64,000 nucleotides of DNA from Alkalihalobacillus sp. TS-13 (GCF_019720915.1 NZ_JAHKSI010000004.1:1-64000); one strand, 5' to 3'. Positions 20,768-29,383 are shown, numbered from the stretch's first letter. Notes: generated by a model not told the origin, from the sequence alone. Numbers and translations are program-made.

Positions 20768-20856
20768 GGATAAATTGGGATATGGACATATCCATGATTT
20801 ATCCGACATGTCCTGATTTATCCCCTGACTCCGCCAAGGGATAAATCGAACATGTC
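20768..20856 (+). repeat. Two-hairpin repeat R11
   Basis: Hairpin 1 arms are GGATAAATT / GATTTATCC (one G-T pair at the end); hairpin 2 has a TCC triloop. Confidence 0.9.
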
Positions 20857-21107
20857 TGGGTCAGCATACCGGGTCATGTTTAGCCGATGTGCGAACCCTT
20901 TTCGCTCATTGTTGTACATTTCTCAGGGGGCTGCATCCCTCCTTGTGAGCATTTCGACCCTTCCTAGTCAAAGAGATTTCTTGGGATATCGTTATACCTA
21001 CCCTTTTCTACGGTTGTCTTGTCTGGATACTGTTCCTTTCTCGGCAAGGAGGGTAATCCTGAAAAGGCGGGCTGCGGGGGAGGTGGGGGTTAGGTATCCT
21101 AAGTACA

Positions 21108-21152
21108 GGGGTGGTTGCCCCTTCCTCCTCTAAATGGCGAAGGGGCAACCAC
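21108..21152 (-). terminator. Terminator hairpin
   Basis: Arms GTGGTTGCCCCTTC and GAAGGGGCAACCAC, just past the stop of the minus-strand gene at 21159. Confidence 0.7.
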
Positions 21153-21158
21153 AGTGAC

Positions 21159-21320
21159 TTATGTAGCGGGGTAGTATCGCTTACACTTGTCACAGGACTT
21201 CACGTGGTGGCGCCAGTGCTCCGGGCACATCTTTTGACGGGGATTGCACCACAGGGCGGTGAGGTTCTGGGACTCCTTGCAGTTTGTGCACCGCTTCAAC
21301 GGTTTCTCTCTTTCTCTCAC
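21159..21320 (-). CDS. Small zinc-finger protein (minus strand)
   Basis: Minus strand, GTG at 21320: MREREKPLKRCTNCKESQNL, then TALWCNPRQKMCPEHWRHH, then VKSCDKCKRYYPAT-stop. Ligands CxxC...C...C.EH...H and a final CxxC suggest two zinc sites. The ribosome site is weak, and TTG at 21299 is an alternative start. A strong terminator follows. A half CRP/FNR box (TGTGA-GAGAAG-TCATA) lies about 60 bases upstream. Confidence 0.6.
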   Translation of the reverse strand: MREREKPLKRCTNCKESQNLTALWCNPRQKMCPEHWRHHVKSCDKCKRYYPAT

Positions 21321-21479
21321 TGGGAACTTGCAGGACTTAGCTTAGCACTTTCAGTTGGTTTGCACACGTACGCATGGTGTGAGAGAAGTCATAGGGCTGG
21401 TCGCTTGTGTGCGTCACCTTGTGAACTTGTGAAGGGACTCAGCGTAAGAAATCGTTACGGAACGTAAGAACCGGGACCT

Positions 21480-21548
21480 GATCAATCCAGATATTGCACA
21501 TATCCGGATTGATCCCCTAACTTTGTCAGGGGATCAATCGAACATGTC
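21480..21548 (+). repeat. Two-hairpin repeat R12 (internally deleted)
   Basis: Arms GATCAATCC / GGATTGATC, then directly CCTAACTTTGTCAGG and GGATCAATC-GAACATGTC. The first GACATGTCC and one arm are missing, as if deleted between the two direct GATTxATCC copies. All remaining arms carry the same paired base change. Confidence 0.85.
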
Positions 21549-21836
21549 AAGGGGAAAGGGAGGGGTTGCGGTTGAAATGGCATGGAACCCTTCCGGAGTT
21601 CCAGGGGTAAGTCCTCAATGATGATTGTCAGATAAATCGCTAAAAGCAACCCTGTAAAGAGAGTGAACGAGGTTGATCAGGCCAGCTGTATTCAAAGGCA
21701 CGCCGAGCGCGTGCTAAGGGGCGACGGATGTGATAGAAGTTACACCTTCAGGACTAGGCACGTGAATCGGAGGGTCCTCAGTCCGGTACAGTTGTTCCTG
21801 TCCGGCAGCAATGTTCCTTGACAAAAAGGAGGAATA
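21549..21836. other. Noncoding spacer with degenerate box and promoter
   Basis: No gene is seen. It holds a degenerate box TGTGA-TAGAAG-TTACA (21729-21744) and -10 TACAGT (21787-21792) followed by TGTTCCTGTCCGG, the type B leader sequence. The -35 is unclear. Confidence 0.4.
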
Positions 21837-21944
21837 GTGAACGTGATCGTGTGTTCTCGACCATCTGGAGAACCGCCGAAGGACTGGCCGCCATGTCCAA
21901 AGTGTGGTAGGAGGATATGTGTACATCCACAGAAAAAGGGATAA
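21837..21944 (+). CDS. Zinc-knuckle protein, 35 residues, GTG start
   Basis: GTG at 21837 with AAGGAGG upstream. MNVIVCSRPSGEPPKDWPPC then PKCGRRICVHPQKKG. CPKC and a nearby CVH can form one zinc site; basic tail. Same theme as 17416 and 22118. Confidence 0.6.
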   Translation: MNVIVCSRPSGEPPKDWPPCPKCGRRICVHPQKKG

Positions 21945-22008
21945 GCCTGTAAGATAAAAGAGCAGTATTGCTAGTCAAATACGGAAGGTAGGAGAGAATG
22001 TGACCTTG

Positions 22009-22063
22009 GTCACACCTACTCAATCGGATTCAATTTGCATAGGTGGTCGAGATCCGGTACGGT
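22009..22063 (+). promoter_or_regulatory. CRP/FNR box plus type B promoter
   Basis: Box TGTGA-CCTTGG-TCACA (22009-22024), -35 TTGCAT (22035-22040), 17 bases, -10 TACGGT (22058-22063); box centre about -54. Confidence 0.7.
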
Positions 22064-22117
22064 GGTTCGTGTCGGGCAAAGAGCTGTCCGACGGAATGAC
22101 CAACCATGGAGGAAAGT

Positions 22118-22201
22118 ATGGACTGTCCGAAGTGTGGTGGAAAGGCCAAGTATGATTACGGCCGTCATAGGTATGTGTGTCAGAATCGGAAATGTGGGTG
22201 A
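22118..22201 (+). CDS. Zinc-ribbon miniprotein, 27 residues
   Basis: ATG at 22118 with GGAGG upstream: MDCPKCGGKAKYDYGRHRYV then CQNRKCG. CxxC...CxxxxC, a minimal zinc ribbon. An in-frame ATG at 22106 overlaps the ribosome site and is less likely. Confidence 0.65.
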   Translation: MDCPKCGGKAKYDYGRHRYVCQNRKCG

Positions 22202-22257
22202 ATGTCACGATGATCACATAAACGAGGGCATGATTCGGTTACCGTGATCTCCCCGAT

Positions 22258-22554
22258 ATGGATACGATAAGAAAGGTTATCAGAGTGTCTAATCCTCGAG
22301 AAACAATGGCTACGGCCCAAGCGTATCTTTCCAATCAGCATGCCCTCTCGGCTAAATTCGATGGACATACGGTCTGGTTCACTGGCGCTGATGGTCACAA
22401 TTACGTGATTAAGCACAACAGAGGGGAGGAATACAAGGTTCAAGGCCCCGGTATTTCTAAGATTGTAGATATTTCCCACTTGATGGGGGATAACAACGGT
22501 GTTTGGCTGGCCAACGAGACACTAAAGGTGCTCGGATTTCCAAACAGAGCATAA
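22258..22554 (+). CDS. Hypothetical protein, 98 residues
   Basis: A mixed alpha/beta protein, MDTIRKVIRVSNPRETMATA ... HTVWFTGADGHNYVIKHN ... The C-terminal half has KIVDISHLMGDNNGVWLANE. The start at 22258 lacks a clear ribosome site; the ATG at 22306 is an alternative. It probably shares the 22009 promoter with the zinc ribbon. No family is recognised. Confidence 0.6.
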   Translation: MDTIRKVIRVSNPRETMATAQAYLSNQHALSAKFDGHTVWFTGADGHNYVIKHNRGEEYKVQGPGISKIVDISHLMGDNNGVWLANETLKVLGFPNRA

Positions 22555-22710
22555 GTATCCCGATACTAAATATGGACAATTTCGAGACCAAGCTTTATCC
22601 CCGACCCGATATCGTAGCGTTCATACATCTTTGGGGGACGCAGATACCTTAGTAAAACAGCTCGGTGATTGATGGCCGTTGACTCGTGAAAACCAATTAC
22701 ATTTAGGGAA

Positions 22711-22752
22711 GTGGTCAGCCTTTCCGGAGAGGGAGGCTGACCGCTCCTTTTT
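22711..22752 (+). terminator. Rho-independent terminator
   Basis: GTGGTCAGCC / GGCTGACCGC stem, then TCCTTTTT. Confidence 0.85.
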
Positions 22753-22805
22753 ACAATATGTGTGAAAACCTTACTTGTCATGTTTCAGGGCGTACAATCG
22801 TTAGC

Positions 22806-22893
22806 GGATAAATCCATATATAACCATATATGGATTTATCCGACATGTCCTGATTGATCCCCTGACTCCGTCAAAGGATCAATCGAACATATC
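22806..22893 (+). repeat. Two-hairpin repeat R13
   Basis: Long hairpin 1 (GGATAAATCCATATAT / ATATATGGATTTATCC); hairpin 2 has the TGATTGATCC / GGATCAATC pair and a TCC triloop; last linker GAACATATC. Confidence 0.9.
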
Positions 22894-23159
22894 TAGGGTA
22901 TCTAGTATCGGAAATCGCTTTCTATCTGACTTTCAGGGAGGCTGCATTCTGCCCGAGTGGACGAAGGTTCCTTTCGTTCATATGACCAGAGGCACCCAGA
23001 CCTTTGCTTTTTCCTTCGATTACGTGGAGGGATAGTACAGCTTCCGCTAAAAGGGTAGTCAGAATCTACCTAATGAGCTGAGTGTCGGTTGAGGTCTGAT
23101 ACCGTTCTGGTTGTCCAGTATGCACGTGTATCGGGTCAAACCGAACTGCGGGATCTGGA
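22894..23159. other. Noncoding spacer
   Basis: No gene or strong signal is seen apart from a GCTTTCTATCTG remnant of the post-repeat consensus. Confidence 0.4.
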
Positions 23160-23246
23160 TGTGAGGTGTCTCACACCCCGGGAGGTCTGGTTAGACATAG
23201 ATTCCACTTGTGTTAGCAACAGGAATCCAGTAGTGTGTGCCTTGTG
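23160..23246 (+). promoter_or_regulatory. CRP/FNR box plus promoter
   Basis: Box TGTGA-GGTGTC-TCACA (23160-23175), -35 TTGTGT (23218-23223), 17 bases, -10 TAGTGT (23241-23246); box centre about -85, two turns further than the usual -64. Confidence 0.7.
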
Positions 23247-23342
23247 AGAGATGGGTCCCGGTAAATGTGGGAGACACACATAGTTGACAATCACTTCCGG
23301 GCCGCCCTTTTGTGATTTACCCAACGACTCAAGGACGGTGTC

Positions 23343-23798
23343 ATGTTCGATATTTGGGATCTCGTAACGTTTATCCTTTCGGTCATATCGGTATCGATCC
23401 AGTTTATCATTGCAACACTCTCAAGGAGGGGGGGTAAGACAAGTCGACGGAAATTGGGTACCCTGTTTACATCGGGTACTGTTGTTCAGTTGGTATATAT
23501 CTGTTACTTTGTGAGCATTATGGAATACGGGATATTGATTAATCCCGGACTTTCGACGTTCATGTATATCTTCAATTTGCTTATGCTGTATAAGCGTAAG
23601 CAAATGAAGGTCTTGTACCAAAAGCTTCGCAGGATGTGGTATCGTATGCGTCATAAGCTTACCGGTAAGGCTTCGCTTGTCCGTTTGATTCCCAAGCGTG
23701 AGCAACTGAATTTGCAAGCAATGGCTCATGGGGCGGATACGGAGCAAGCACGTCAATATTGGATGGGGATTCTCAAGAGGGAGGGAGTAATCATCTGA
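23343..23798 (+). CDS. Membrane protein, 151 residues
   Basis: Three hydrophobic segments (about 5-26, 41-60, 66-84) with LSRRGGKTSRRKL between the first two, then a basic cytoplasmic tail. The paralogue at 33788 shares W(D/D)W(I/L)...SIISV..Q..IA.LSRR. Both are in CRP/FNR-boxed modules. A small polytopic membrane protein of unknown function. Confidence 0.7.
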   Translation: MFDIWDLVTFILSVISVSIQFIIATLSRRGGKTSRRKLGTLFTSGTVVQLVYICYFVSIMEYGILINPGLSTFMYIFNLLMLYKRKQMKVLYQKLRRMWYRMRHKLTGKASLVRLIPKREQLNLQAMAHGADTEQARQYWMGILKREGVII

Positions 23799-23860
23799 AC
23801 CATGAGATGAAGTAACTTCTAGAACTGAACCCGCTTGTTTCACGGTTGATTGGAACAAGA

Positions 23861-23907
23861 AGACAGAGCGGCCACCCTAAATAGAGAATGGTCGCTCTGT
23901 CTTTTTG
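23861..23907 (+). terminator. Rho-independent terminator
   Basis: AGACAGAGCGGCCA / TGGTCGCTCTGTCT stem, then TTTTGG. Confidence 0.85.
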
Positions 23908-23941
23908 GTTATAAGTAAATTTATGCATCAAGCGGCGGAAT

Positions 23942-24031
23942 CGATAAATCCACATATATCCATATATGTGGATTTATCGGACATGTCCTGATTTATCCTT
24001 CGACTTCGTCAAAGGATAAATCGAACATGTC
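23942..24031 (+). repeat. Two-hairpin repeat R14
   Basis: Hairpin 1 CGATAAATCCACATAT / ATATGTGGATTTATCG: both outer bases changed together (G-C to C-G). Hairpin 2 standard. Confidence 0.9.
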
Positions 24032-24197
24032 TGGGTGGGCGTAGTGTACATCTGTTAGCGTTTTAGGGTTAGCGCCGTTGTGGAACGAAAATGGCTGGCA
24101 ACGGGGAGGTTGGTGTGGGCTTGATCTGGTCATCCGACAACCGGCGCTCGGAATCCAGGTACCTGCCGGGTCTGAAACTCCTCCTATTTGTATAATA

Positions 24198-24233
24198 AAG
24201 TGCGGCCCAGAATTTGGGCCGCACTTTATTTTT
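24198..24233 (-). terminator. Bidirectional-looking terminator
   Basis: AAAGTGCGGCCCA / TGGGCCGCACTTT stem flanked by T-rich (plus) and A-rich sequence, just past the stop of the minus-strand transporter. Confidence 0.75.
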
Positions 24234-24248
24234 ACGACGGGGGAAGAT

Positions 24249-25601
24249 TTATCCTAGACGTTGCTTCAACCTGTTCAACCTCCGTTCCATTCGGGAAAGC
24301 TGCCATGCTCGCCGATTCGATCGAAGATGCGAGCGCTTTTCCTGTAGAAAGAGCTGACGAGACAGCTTCCGCTGCAATTGTTGAAGGTTGGACTCGTACC
24401 TTTCCTTGGTATTCCGATGCGGGATGGCGTAGGGAGACAACAGAGCGAGTACCATTAGTAGGATTCCACTTATTACGGGAATTTCGATACTTTGAAGCCT
24501 CACGGATGCTGTTTGATTATACACGATACCGCCAAGAAAGCCACCCATAAACCCAGTCAATCCAGTGATCGTATTAAACATTCCTGAATACGCGGGACGT
24601 TCCGATCGGGGAGTATCGATCCTGTACAAAAGGCTGAATAGTTGGATCCCTCCATGCCCAATCCCGTACAGAATATTAACCCATACAAGAAGCACCAGAG
24701 CAGGCATGACAACAAGTCCAGCAAACAGCATCCAGCCAAGTGCCATGAATACCAAGGACAAGATGAGAAGCGTTCGGGTCGGATACCGTTGGGTCAAACG
24801 TCCCCATACGTAAGAAGACGCCATATGCGCCCCTGCGAAAATCGCAAACATCACAGAAGCCCAATACGGATCAATCCCCAAAACATTGAAAGTAATAAAG
24901 CTCAGTTGAACCGAGATAAAGTGCAGGATGAACATGAAACCCGCAAGAAAAACCGTCATTTTCATAAACGGTCGGTCTGCGAATGGCTTTTGCATCATAC
25001 GGAACAGACTTGTTTCCGTAGACCTTTCAAACAGGGGATTTGGATATTGCCGCAAGATGAACATACGGAAGATCATCAATGCCGCGCTAGCAATAAACAG
25101 CAAGCAGAAACCCATGGTTTCATCCATGCGGTCTAGGATGATTCCACCGGTAATAACAGCCAAGGAACCAGAGGTAAAAGCGAGCATCTGCCGGTTTCCA
25201 AAGTAGGTACCTTGTTTTCCTTCCGGCACCGCATCACTAATCAGTGACGTCCAATAGGAAATACTTACGGACATGAAGATCGTAGACAACAGAAATGAAG
25301 CCATAAATACCGGCAAGCGCAAATGATTAGGCATGATCAAAGCGATGGGTCCTGCTGCAATCAAGAAGAAAAATTCAAAAAAATCACTCAAAATGAACAT
25401 GCGCTTCCGGTTTGGAAAGGTATGCATCAATCGAGGGACAAACCATTGAATCGGCTTTACAATGGATGTCATGCCGAGCACGATGGAGATATGCAAGGGA
25501 TTGGCCCCGATATAAAGCAGGAAGGCAACAAGGATGGGCCCCTTAAGAAGCCAACTCCGGATAATCCCGGAAAGGATGGAGGCTTGTGTGTCAGGAGACA
25601 C
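24249..25601 (-). CDS. MFS-type permease, copy 1
   Basis: About 450 residues, 10-12 predicted membrane helices, a long basic C-terminal coil (KRSHLRSNRRAWQLSRMERR). MFS landmarks: GKQGTYFGNRQ after helix 4 and GRLTQRYPTR in the loop resembling the MFS A-like motif. The GTG start at 25601 (MSPDTQASILSGII) matches the starts of the other copies (27279, 31157) and has AAAGGATTTTCC upstream; longer in-frame readings are rejected. It is encoded with a small membrane protein at 25701 upstream. Substrate unknown; a host-range or drug-efflux role is possible. Confidence 0.85.
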   Translation of the reverse strand: MSPDTQASILSGIIRSWLLKGPILVAFLLYIGANPLHISIVLGMTSIVKPIQWFVPRLMHTFPNRKRMFILSDFFEFFFLIAAGPIALIMPNHLRLPVFMASFLLSTIFMSVSISYWTSLISDAVPEGKQGTYFGNRQMLAFTSGSLAVITGGIILDRMDETMGFCLLFIASAALMIFRMFILRQYPNPLFERSTETSLFRMMQKPFADRPFMKMTVFLAGFMFILHFISVQLSFITFNVLGIDPYWASVMFAIFAGAHMASSYVWGRLTQRYPTRTLLILSLVFMALGWMLFAGLVVMPALVLLVWVNILYGIGHGGIQLFSLLYRIDTPRSERPAYSGMFNTITGLTGFMGGFLGGIVYNQTASVRLQSIEIPVISGILLMVLALLSPYAIPHRNTKERYESNLQQLQRKLSRQLFLQEKRSHLRSNRRAWQLSRMERRLNRLKQRLG

Positions 25602-25700
25602 GGAAAATCCTTTCTCTCTTGCGAACGTGAAACACACTATCAGATGACGGGCCGGAAGGGGGATCGAAAGAGTCTATAGGGGGTCAGTGTGACTGGTTTA

Positions 25701-25868
25701 TCAGTCTAGTGTCTTGTTTTTGTCAATCGTGTTTAGGTTCGCTTCATTGTAACGGTTCCGTTCGCGGGTGCGATTTCCCAACCATGCGGCAAGTTTAAGG
25801 GTTCCTGCCCAGAAAACAAGGAAGAGAAAGGAACTAATCGTCCCGAGTGCGACATCCCAAATAGGCAA
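25701..25868 (-). CDS. Small membrane protein upstream of MFS, copy 1
   Basis: TTG at 25868 with AAGGAG upstream. MPIWDVALGTISSFLFLVFW then AGTLKLAAWLGNRTRER..., one membrane helix and a polar tail, 55 residues. Diverged copies lie before the other two permeases (27431, 31267), with the same PFWDVAMGT start. Probably cotranscribed with, or an accessory of, the permease. Confidence 0.65.
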   Translation of the reverse strand: MPIWDVALGTISSFLFLVFWAGTLKLAAWLGNRTRERNRYNEANLNTIDKNKTLD

Positions 25869-26017
25869 AATCAACTCCTTACGTGTTCGGTCGTTCACAC
25901 CGCTTGATATTAGTAGATGTGGGTTTTGCGTCAAGCAGAGATCACCTCTCATCATTGGATTTCAGGCCGATCAGCATGATGCTACCAGCTCGCTTCATAT
26001 CGGTCCACTTTTGTTCG

Positions 26018-26073
26018 TGTGATCTACCTCACGTCTATGTATGGATCAAGATTTAGGTGTGAGTCAGATCACA
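26018..26073. promoter_or_regulatory. Two CRP/FNR-type boxes between divergent genes
   Basis: TGTGA-TCTACC-TCACG (26018-26033) and TGTGA-GTCAGA-TCACA (26058-26073) lie between the leftward permease cassette and the gene at 26174. Confidence 0.65.
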
Positions 26074-26173
26074 TAAGGATGGGGTACCAAGGTGGTCGAT
26101 TATTCGGGTAGAGTGGTACTCACAAACCGACAACCACCCCAGAGTTAACGGACGATGGGGGGGAAGGAGCTTC

Positions 26174-26419
26174 ATGATTGCCATTAAGATAGAGAATGGA
26201 AGGTTTATGCAGGTAGCCTTATCTGATGATGGGGCAGCATGGACCAGGATTATGCGTAAGTATGTCGGTACCACCCCCACGCGTAATAACCTTCCGGGAG
26301 ATCGCGTGGAGTGGACCGGCAAGGGAGTGACTCTGATTACCGGTCGAAACCGTTCCGGTCTTACACGGGATCAGGTCAATCGCACGGAGAGGGAATGGCG
26401 CCACCGAAACTCTGTGTAA
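26174..26419 (+). CDS. Hypothetical protein, 81 residues
   Basis: MIAIKIENGRFMQVALSDDG is followed by a basic region and LITGRNRSGLTRDQVNRTEREWRH. The paralogue at 34764 (MIAIKIDPNGKVTQIAV ... VIGRNMSGLSRDQINKT) is 96 residues. The conserved GRN.SGL.RDQ.N.T motif suggests a shared binding site. GGAAGGAGC precedes the ATG. No family is recognised. Confidence 0.7.
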   Translation: MIAIKIENGRFMQVALSDDGAAWTRIMRKYVGTTPTRNNLPGDRVEWTGKGVTLITGRNRSGLTRDQVNRTEREWRHRNSV

Positions 26420-26476
26420 AATAGTTGGCAGTTCCTAAAACGTCCGGCCTTCAGTTTTAGTAGGAGCACAAAGGAA

Positions 26477-26512
26477 AGTGGTTATCTCGAAAAGGAGATA
26501 ACCACTTTTTTA
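26477..26512 (+). terminator. Rho-independent terminator
   Basis: AGTGGTTATCTC / GAGATAACCACT, then TTTTTTAA. Confidence 0.9.
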
Positions 26513-26531
26513 ATGGAGAAAAGTGCGGGCC

Positions 26532-26606
26532 AGATAAATCCAGGGGATTTATCCGACATGTCCTGATTTATCCCCTGACTTCGTCAAAGGATAAATCGAA
26601 CATGTC
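26532..26606 (+). repeat. Two-hairpin repeat R15 (short hairpin 1)
   Basis: Hairpin 1 collapses to AGATAAATCCAGG-GGATTTATCC; hairpin 2 standard with a TTC triloop. Confidence 0.9.
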
Positions 26607-26985
26607 CAGAAAGGTTGGCGTGTGTGATTGTCTTGGTGTACCTGCATCTATAGGTTGTGGCACCATCTTTCTGTTCGTTTTGGTTTCGGAAAAGGGCGGG
26701 ATCAGTTCACCTAATCAGCCATGTGTCGGTGGTGCGCTGGAAGCATTTGGTGTATTACGGATACAGGCTGTCATCCTCCTAAGGTTTCTGGGGGAGCAAA
26801 GTCTATCTAGTAAATCTGAAAGACTTTCAGCCCAAAGACCTCCTTATGGTTTAAGAGGTATGGCCAGATCAAGCTTCCATCCTACGGTATCTTGTTCATC
26901 CTTCGATAAGCGAATACGGTAAACCGTACAATCACCCGTCACCAGTAGAAGCGGGTGGGGGTGTATATTCCATGCATAGGTTACA
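26607..26985. other. Noncoding spacer
   Basis: No gene is supported. A diverged GTTTCGGAAAAGGGCGGG block is present at about 26683-26700. Confidence 0.4.
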
Positions 26986-27279
26986 TTAGGCAATTGCAAC
27001 ACTCAAAAAAGGTTCGTCCCCATAACTCCCCCAAGAAAAATAGCGTGTAGGAGACGGGGAACAATAGACGGCAGGCTTGAAGGGAATACAGAAAATCAGA
27101 ACAAGAGGATAGAGGGGACAAACAGCGAAAATATAAACCATGAAAGCCTCACAGGCGAGAGTATCGCTAACATAAGCCATTATACCGAGATAGAGAATAA
27201 GGGCGACTGGAATAGGCCCGAACAGGAACCAATTTCGAATAATGCTGGAAAAGATAGCGGCACGTGTGTCAGGAGACAC
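26986..27279 (-). pseudogene. MFS-type permease, copy 2, truncated
   Basis: The first 30 residues (MSPDTRAAIFSSIIRNWFLF then GPIPVALILYLG) match the N-terminus of the copy at 29820 almost exactly. After that the frame diverges into unrelated sequence and ends at 26986; about 410 residues of transporter are missing. The GTG start and the upstream small membrane protein remain. Confidence 0.75.
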
Positions 27280-27430
27280 GAAAGGTCCTTTCTCTCGTTC
27301 TGTTCATCGCGTGATGGGAACCATCCTACTACGTATAGGAGAGGCAGGCAAGTTCGCAGGTTACGAACGAGGACCGTTTACTTCCCCCTGTCTATCGTTG
27401 CTTCCTTGAAACTCTTTGGTTCGTGCGTAA

Positions 27431-27529
27431 TCACGATCCCGGCCAAGCTCCAAGTCTTACGATTATAGCCCAAAAGGTAACCCAAAGCATTACCGCCCCC
27501 GTTCCCATGGCCACATCCCAGAATGGCAC
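27431..27529 (-). CDS. Small membrane protein upstream of MFS, copy 2 (short)
   Basis: GTG at 27529 with GGGAGGATGCC upstream. MPFWDVAMGTGAVMLWVTFW then AIIVRLGAWPGS-stop, 32 residues: the polar tail of copy 1 is lost to a nonsense or frameshift change. It precedes the truncated permease, so this copy of the cassette is decaying. Confidence 0.5.
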   Translation of the reverse strand: MPFWDVAMGTGAVMLWVTFWAIIVRLGAWPGS

Positions 27530-27638
27530 GGCATCCTCCCTCACATGGAGAGTACAGGGAAGAGACTTGACAAGGGAGGGGCTGACTGGAAGAATGGGTA
27601 TTGGATCGAGAGAGGGACCCGAGGATTAAGGAGTATCG

Positions 27639-28070
27639 ATGCACAGGGTTCGCTATTTTTATCTGCTGTCTATGGTACTGGGCATTGTGACGGTGGCTTG
27701 TGTGCCACAGGAACCGGACAAGGATCCGGCACAGGTTCCCGTTGCATGGATAAATGCCGAGGTCCAGAATGACGAAGGAACGATGTATGCCCTTCTAGCT
27801 AAGAAGTCCATTGCACTTGATCCAAAGGATGACGCGGACTTTGAATGGAGCGTTGAAACTTATCATTTGACGGAATGGAAAGTAAACGAGGGTCGTTTTT
27901 TCTATGAGATCATCTACATTGACCCTAACAATGAGTTCATTGTTGAACAGATGGAAGTGATTCAGACTAAGAAGGGATGGAAGCGAACGAAGTATACGGA
28001 TTTGAACAACTTTGAATTCTATATCGCTCATCTTGAACCAGTAGTTCTCCATACTTGGGAATCACTATAG
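27639..28070 (+). CDS. Lipoprotein, paralogue of the conjugation-operon lipoprotein
   Basis: A 143-residue protein. A lipobox TVAC at residues 18-21 marks it for membrane anchoring. The mature part VPVAWINAEVQNDEGTMYAL ... LDPKDDADFEWSVE..YHLTEWK ... GWKRTKYTDL is clearly homologous to the lipoprotein at 49049 (IPIAWVNAEVQRNESKMLDL ... LTEWK ... GWKRTKYGDL). The ATG has AAGGAGTATCG upstream. It is divergent from permease cassette 2. Possibly an entry-exclusion-like or cell-surface factor (inference from conjugation linkage). Confidence 0.8.
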   Translation: MHRVRYFYLLSMVLGIVTVACVPQEPDKDPAQVPVAWINAEVQNDEGTMYALLAKKSIALDPKDDADFEWSVETYHLTEWKVNEGRFFYEIIYIDPNNEFIVEQMEVIQTKKGWKRTKYTDLNNFEFYIAHLEPVVLHTWESL

Positions 28071-28157
28071 AAAATATGCAACAGCGAATGTTTCGGATAA
28101 CTTCCGTATACTCCTTATACAGTTGAATAGTATAGAGAATTGCCTTTGGTGTTCAAC

Positions 28158-28199
28158 AACCTTAACGAGTTTTGGGAAGTCCCTTCGTTAAGGTTGTTT
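28158..28199 (+). terminator. Terminator
   Basis: AACCTTAACGA / TCGTTAAGGTT stem, then GTTTC. Confidence 0.8.
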
Positions 28200-28205
28200 C
28201 TCCTA

Positions 28206-28291
28206 GGATAAATCCAGATATGTTTATATCCGGATTTATCGGACATGTCCTGATTTATCCTCCGACAAGTCGAAAGATAAATCGAACATGT
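28206..28291 (+). repeat. Two-hairpin repeat R16
   Basis: Hairpin 1 standard; hairpin 2 top changed to CCGACAAGTCGAAAG; last linker GAACATGTG. Confidence 0.85.
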
Positions 28292-28542
28292 GGGAGAGCT
28301 GGGGCCTAATCTACCGCTGAACTTGGCGATTGTCTTCCCCTATTTTGATCGCTCCAGCTTCCTTCTGGCCGCAAGTCAATGGAGATTACAACGGCTGACG
28401 TTGGGGGAGGGAATAACGGTATTTCTGCTTACAGCCATTTTAGGATTGCTGGGTCGTTATCCTCCTGTAATCGATGCTGCCTTGTATCCACGGGGGCTGG
28501 TCTTATAATAGGGGGAAGAGACGTCGAGAAGAAAGGCTCCCT

Positions 28543-28890
28543 ATGCCAAGCCACTGGATGTCCCCATTTGTGAAAGCGCAAATGGACCGGTACGAAAGTC
28601 TGGAAGCCCTTACCTTGACACGTAATAAAGCTGGCATCGTCATCCTTTCGCACATTCAGGTGAGCGAGTCAGAGCGAGGCAACGGCATCGGAACCCAGGT
28701 CATGCGAAGCCTGCTGGAGTTGGCCGATGCCCATTCCGACACCGTGGCTCTTACCCCAAGTAACCAGTTTGGCGGGAACGTGCGGCGACTGAAGAGCTGG
28801 TATCGGTCTTTCGGTTTCCGTCCGAACACGGGACGCCGTCGGGATTGTTCCACCTGGGAGACGATGATTCGCCCCCCGCGACCTTATTAA
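28543..28890 (+). CDS. GNAT-family acetyltransferase
   Basis: About 115 residues from the ATG at 28543 (MPSHWMSPFVKAQMDRYESL). The core strand ILSHIQVSESERGNGIGTQV contains the acetyl-CoA-binding RGNGIG loop; GGNVRRLKSWYRSFGF is the GNAT C-terminal motif. Expected to transfer an acetyl group to an amine, protein or small molecule. The upstream ribosome site is weak (GAAAGGCTCCCT). Phage- and plasmid-borne GNATs of this size occur as host-modifying factors. Confidence 0.75.
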   Translation: MPSHWMSPFVKAQMDRYESLEALTLTRNKAGIVILSHIQVSESERGNGIGTQVMRSLLELADAHSDTVALTPSNQFGGNVRRLKSWYRSFGFRPNTGRRRDCSTWETMIRPPRPY

Positions 28891-28967
28891 GGATGGTTGC
28901 GGCAAGTGGGAGGTTTCTTGTAAAGCGCTGGCTATGAAGCAGGGGGGGGCGAAGTGCTGACTTTTGG

Positions 28968-29032
28968 TGTGATCCATCTCACTATCACGAGACATGGTTG
29001 GGCTTGAATGAGTGCCCCAGATGAAGTAATGT
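28968..29032 (+). promoter_or_regulatory. CRP/FNR-like box plus promoter
   Basis: Box TGTGA-TCCATC-TCACT (28968-28983), -35 TTGAAT (29004-29009), 17 bases, -10 TAATGT (29027-29032); box centre about -64. The first downstream frame (TTG 29075-29185, 36 codons, one Cys) is only weakly supported. Confidence 0.65.
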
Positions 29033-29239
29033 TGTTCCTGTCAGCAAGAGCTACAAGGAAGATTAGATCAATCCTTGCCTGAGAAGAAGTACAAGAAGTG
29101 TAAGGGTCCCCCTCAAGAAGACAGGTCTGACCGGAGTGTGATAAGTAGGAGTTTAGCTACAGACAGGGGGAGGATTATAGGATAAAGTTTTCCTTGTCAA
29201 TCGTCAGAAAACATCCGGAATCGTTAAGAGTAGAGAATC

Positions 29240-29383
29240 ATAGTTAAGAAAACGGGGCGGAAGCGTCGGAACCACATTAAGTGTGAGGTGAAGGGGTGTA
29301 ACAATAAGGCTGGAACAATTCCGATCAAGATCGACGGGAAGATGGTCACACCGTGTCCATCATGCCTAATGAAGTACTCCTAA
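29240..29383 (+). CDS. Zinc-knuckle protein with ATA in start position
   Basis: The frame IVKKTGRKRRNHIKCEVKGC then NNKAGTIPIKIDGKMVTPCP then SCLMKYS-stop has CxxxxC and CPSC, a convincing zinc site. The only codon in start position is ATA (29240) or the preceding ATC, after GTTAAGAGTAGAG. An upstream TAG closes the frame. Either initiation at ATA or an ATG-to-ATA mutation. A promoter-like CAGACA-17-TAAAGT lies about 80 bases upstream. Confidence 0.45.
   Translation: MVKKTGRKRRNHIKCEVKGCNNKAGTIPIKIDGKMVTPCPSCLMKYS

Noticed and set aside
20852-21133. 93-codon frame starting inside R11
   Set aside because: The start codon lies in the repeat, there is no ribosome site, and the same region carries the conserved GCGGGCT block.
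24642-25136. Plus-strand frame of 164 codons
   Set aside because: Shadow of the MFS permease on the minus strand.
27378-27644. 88-codon minus-strand frame
   Set aside because: Overlaps in another frame the short membrane protein at 27431, which matches its two paralogues.
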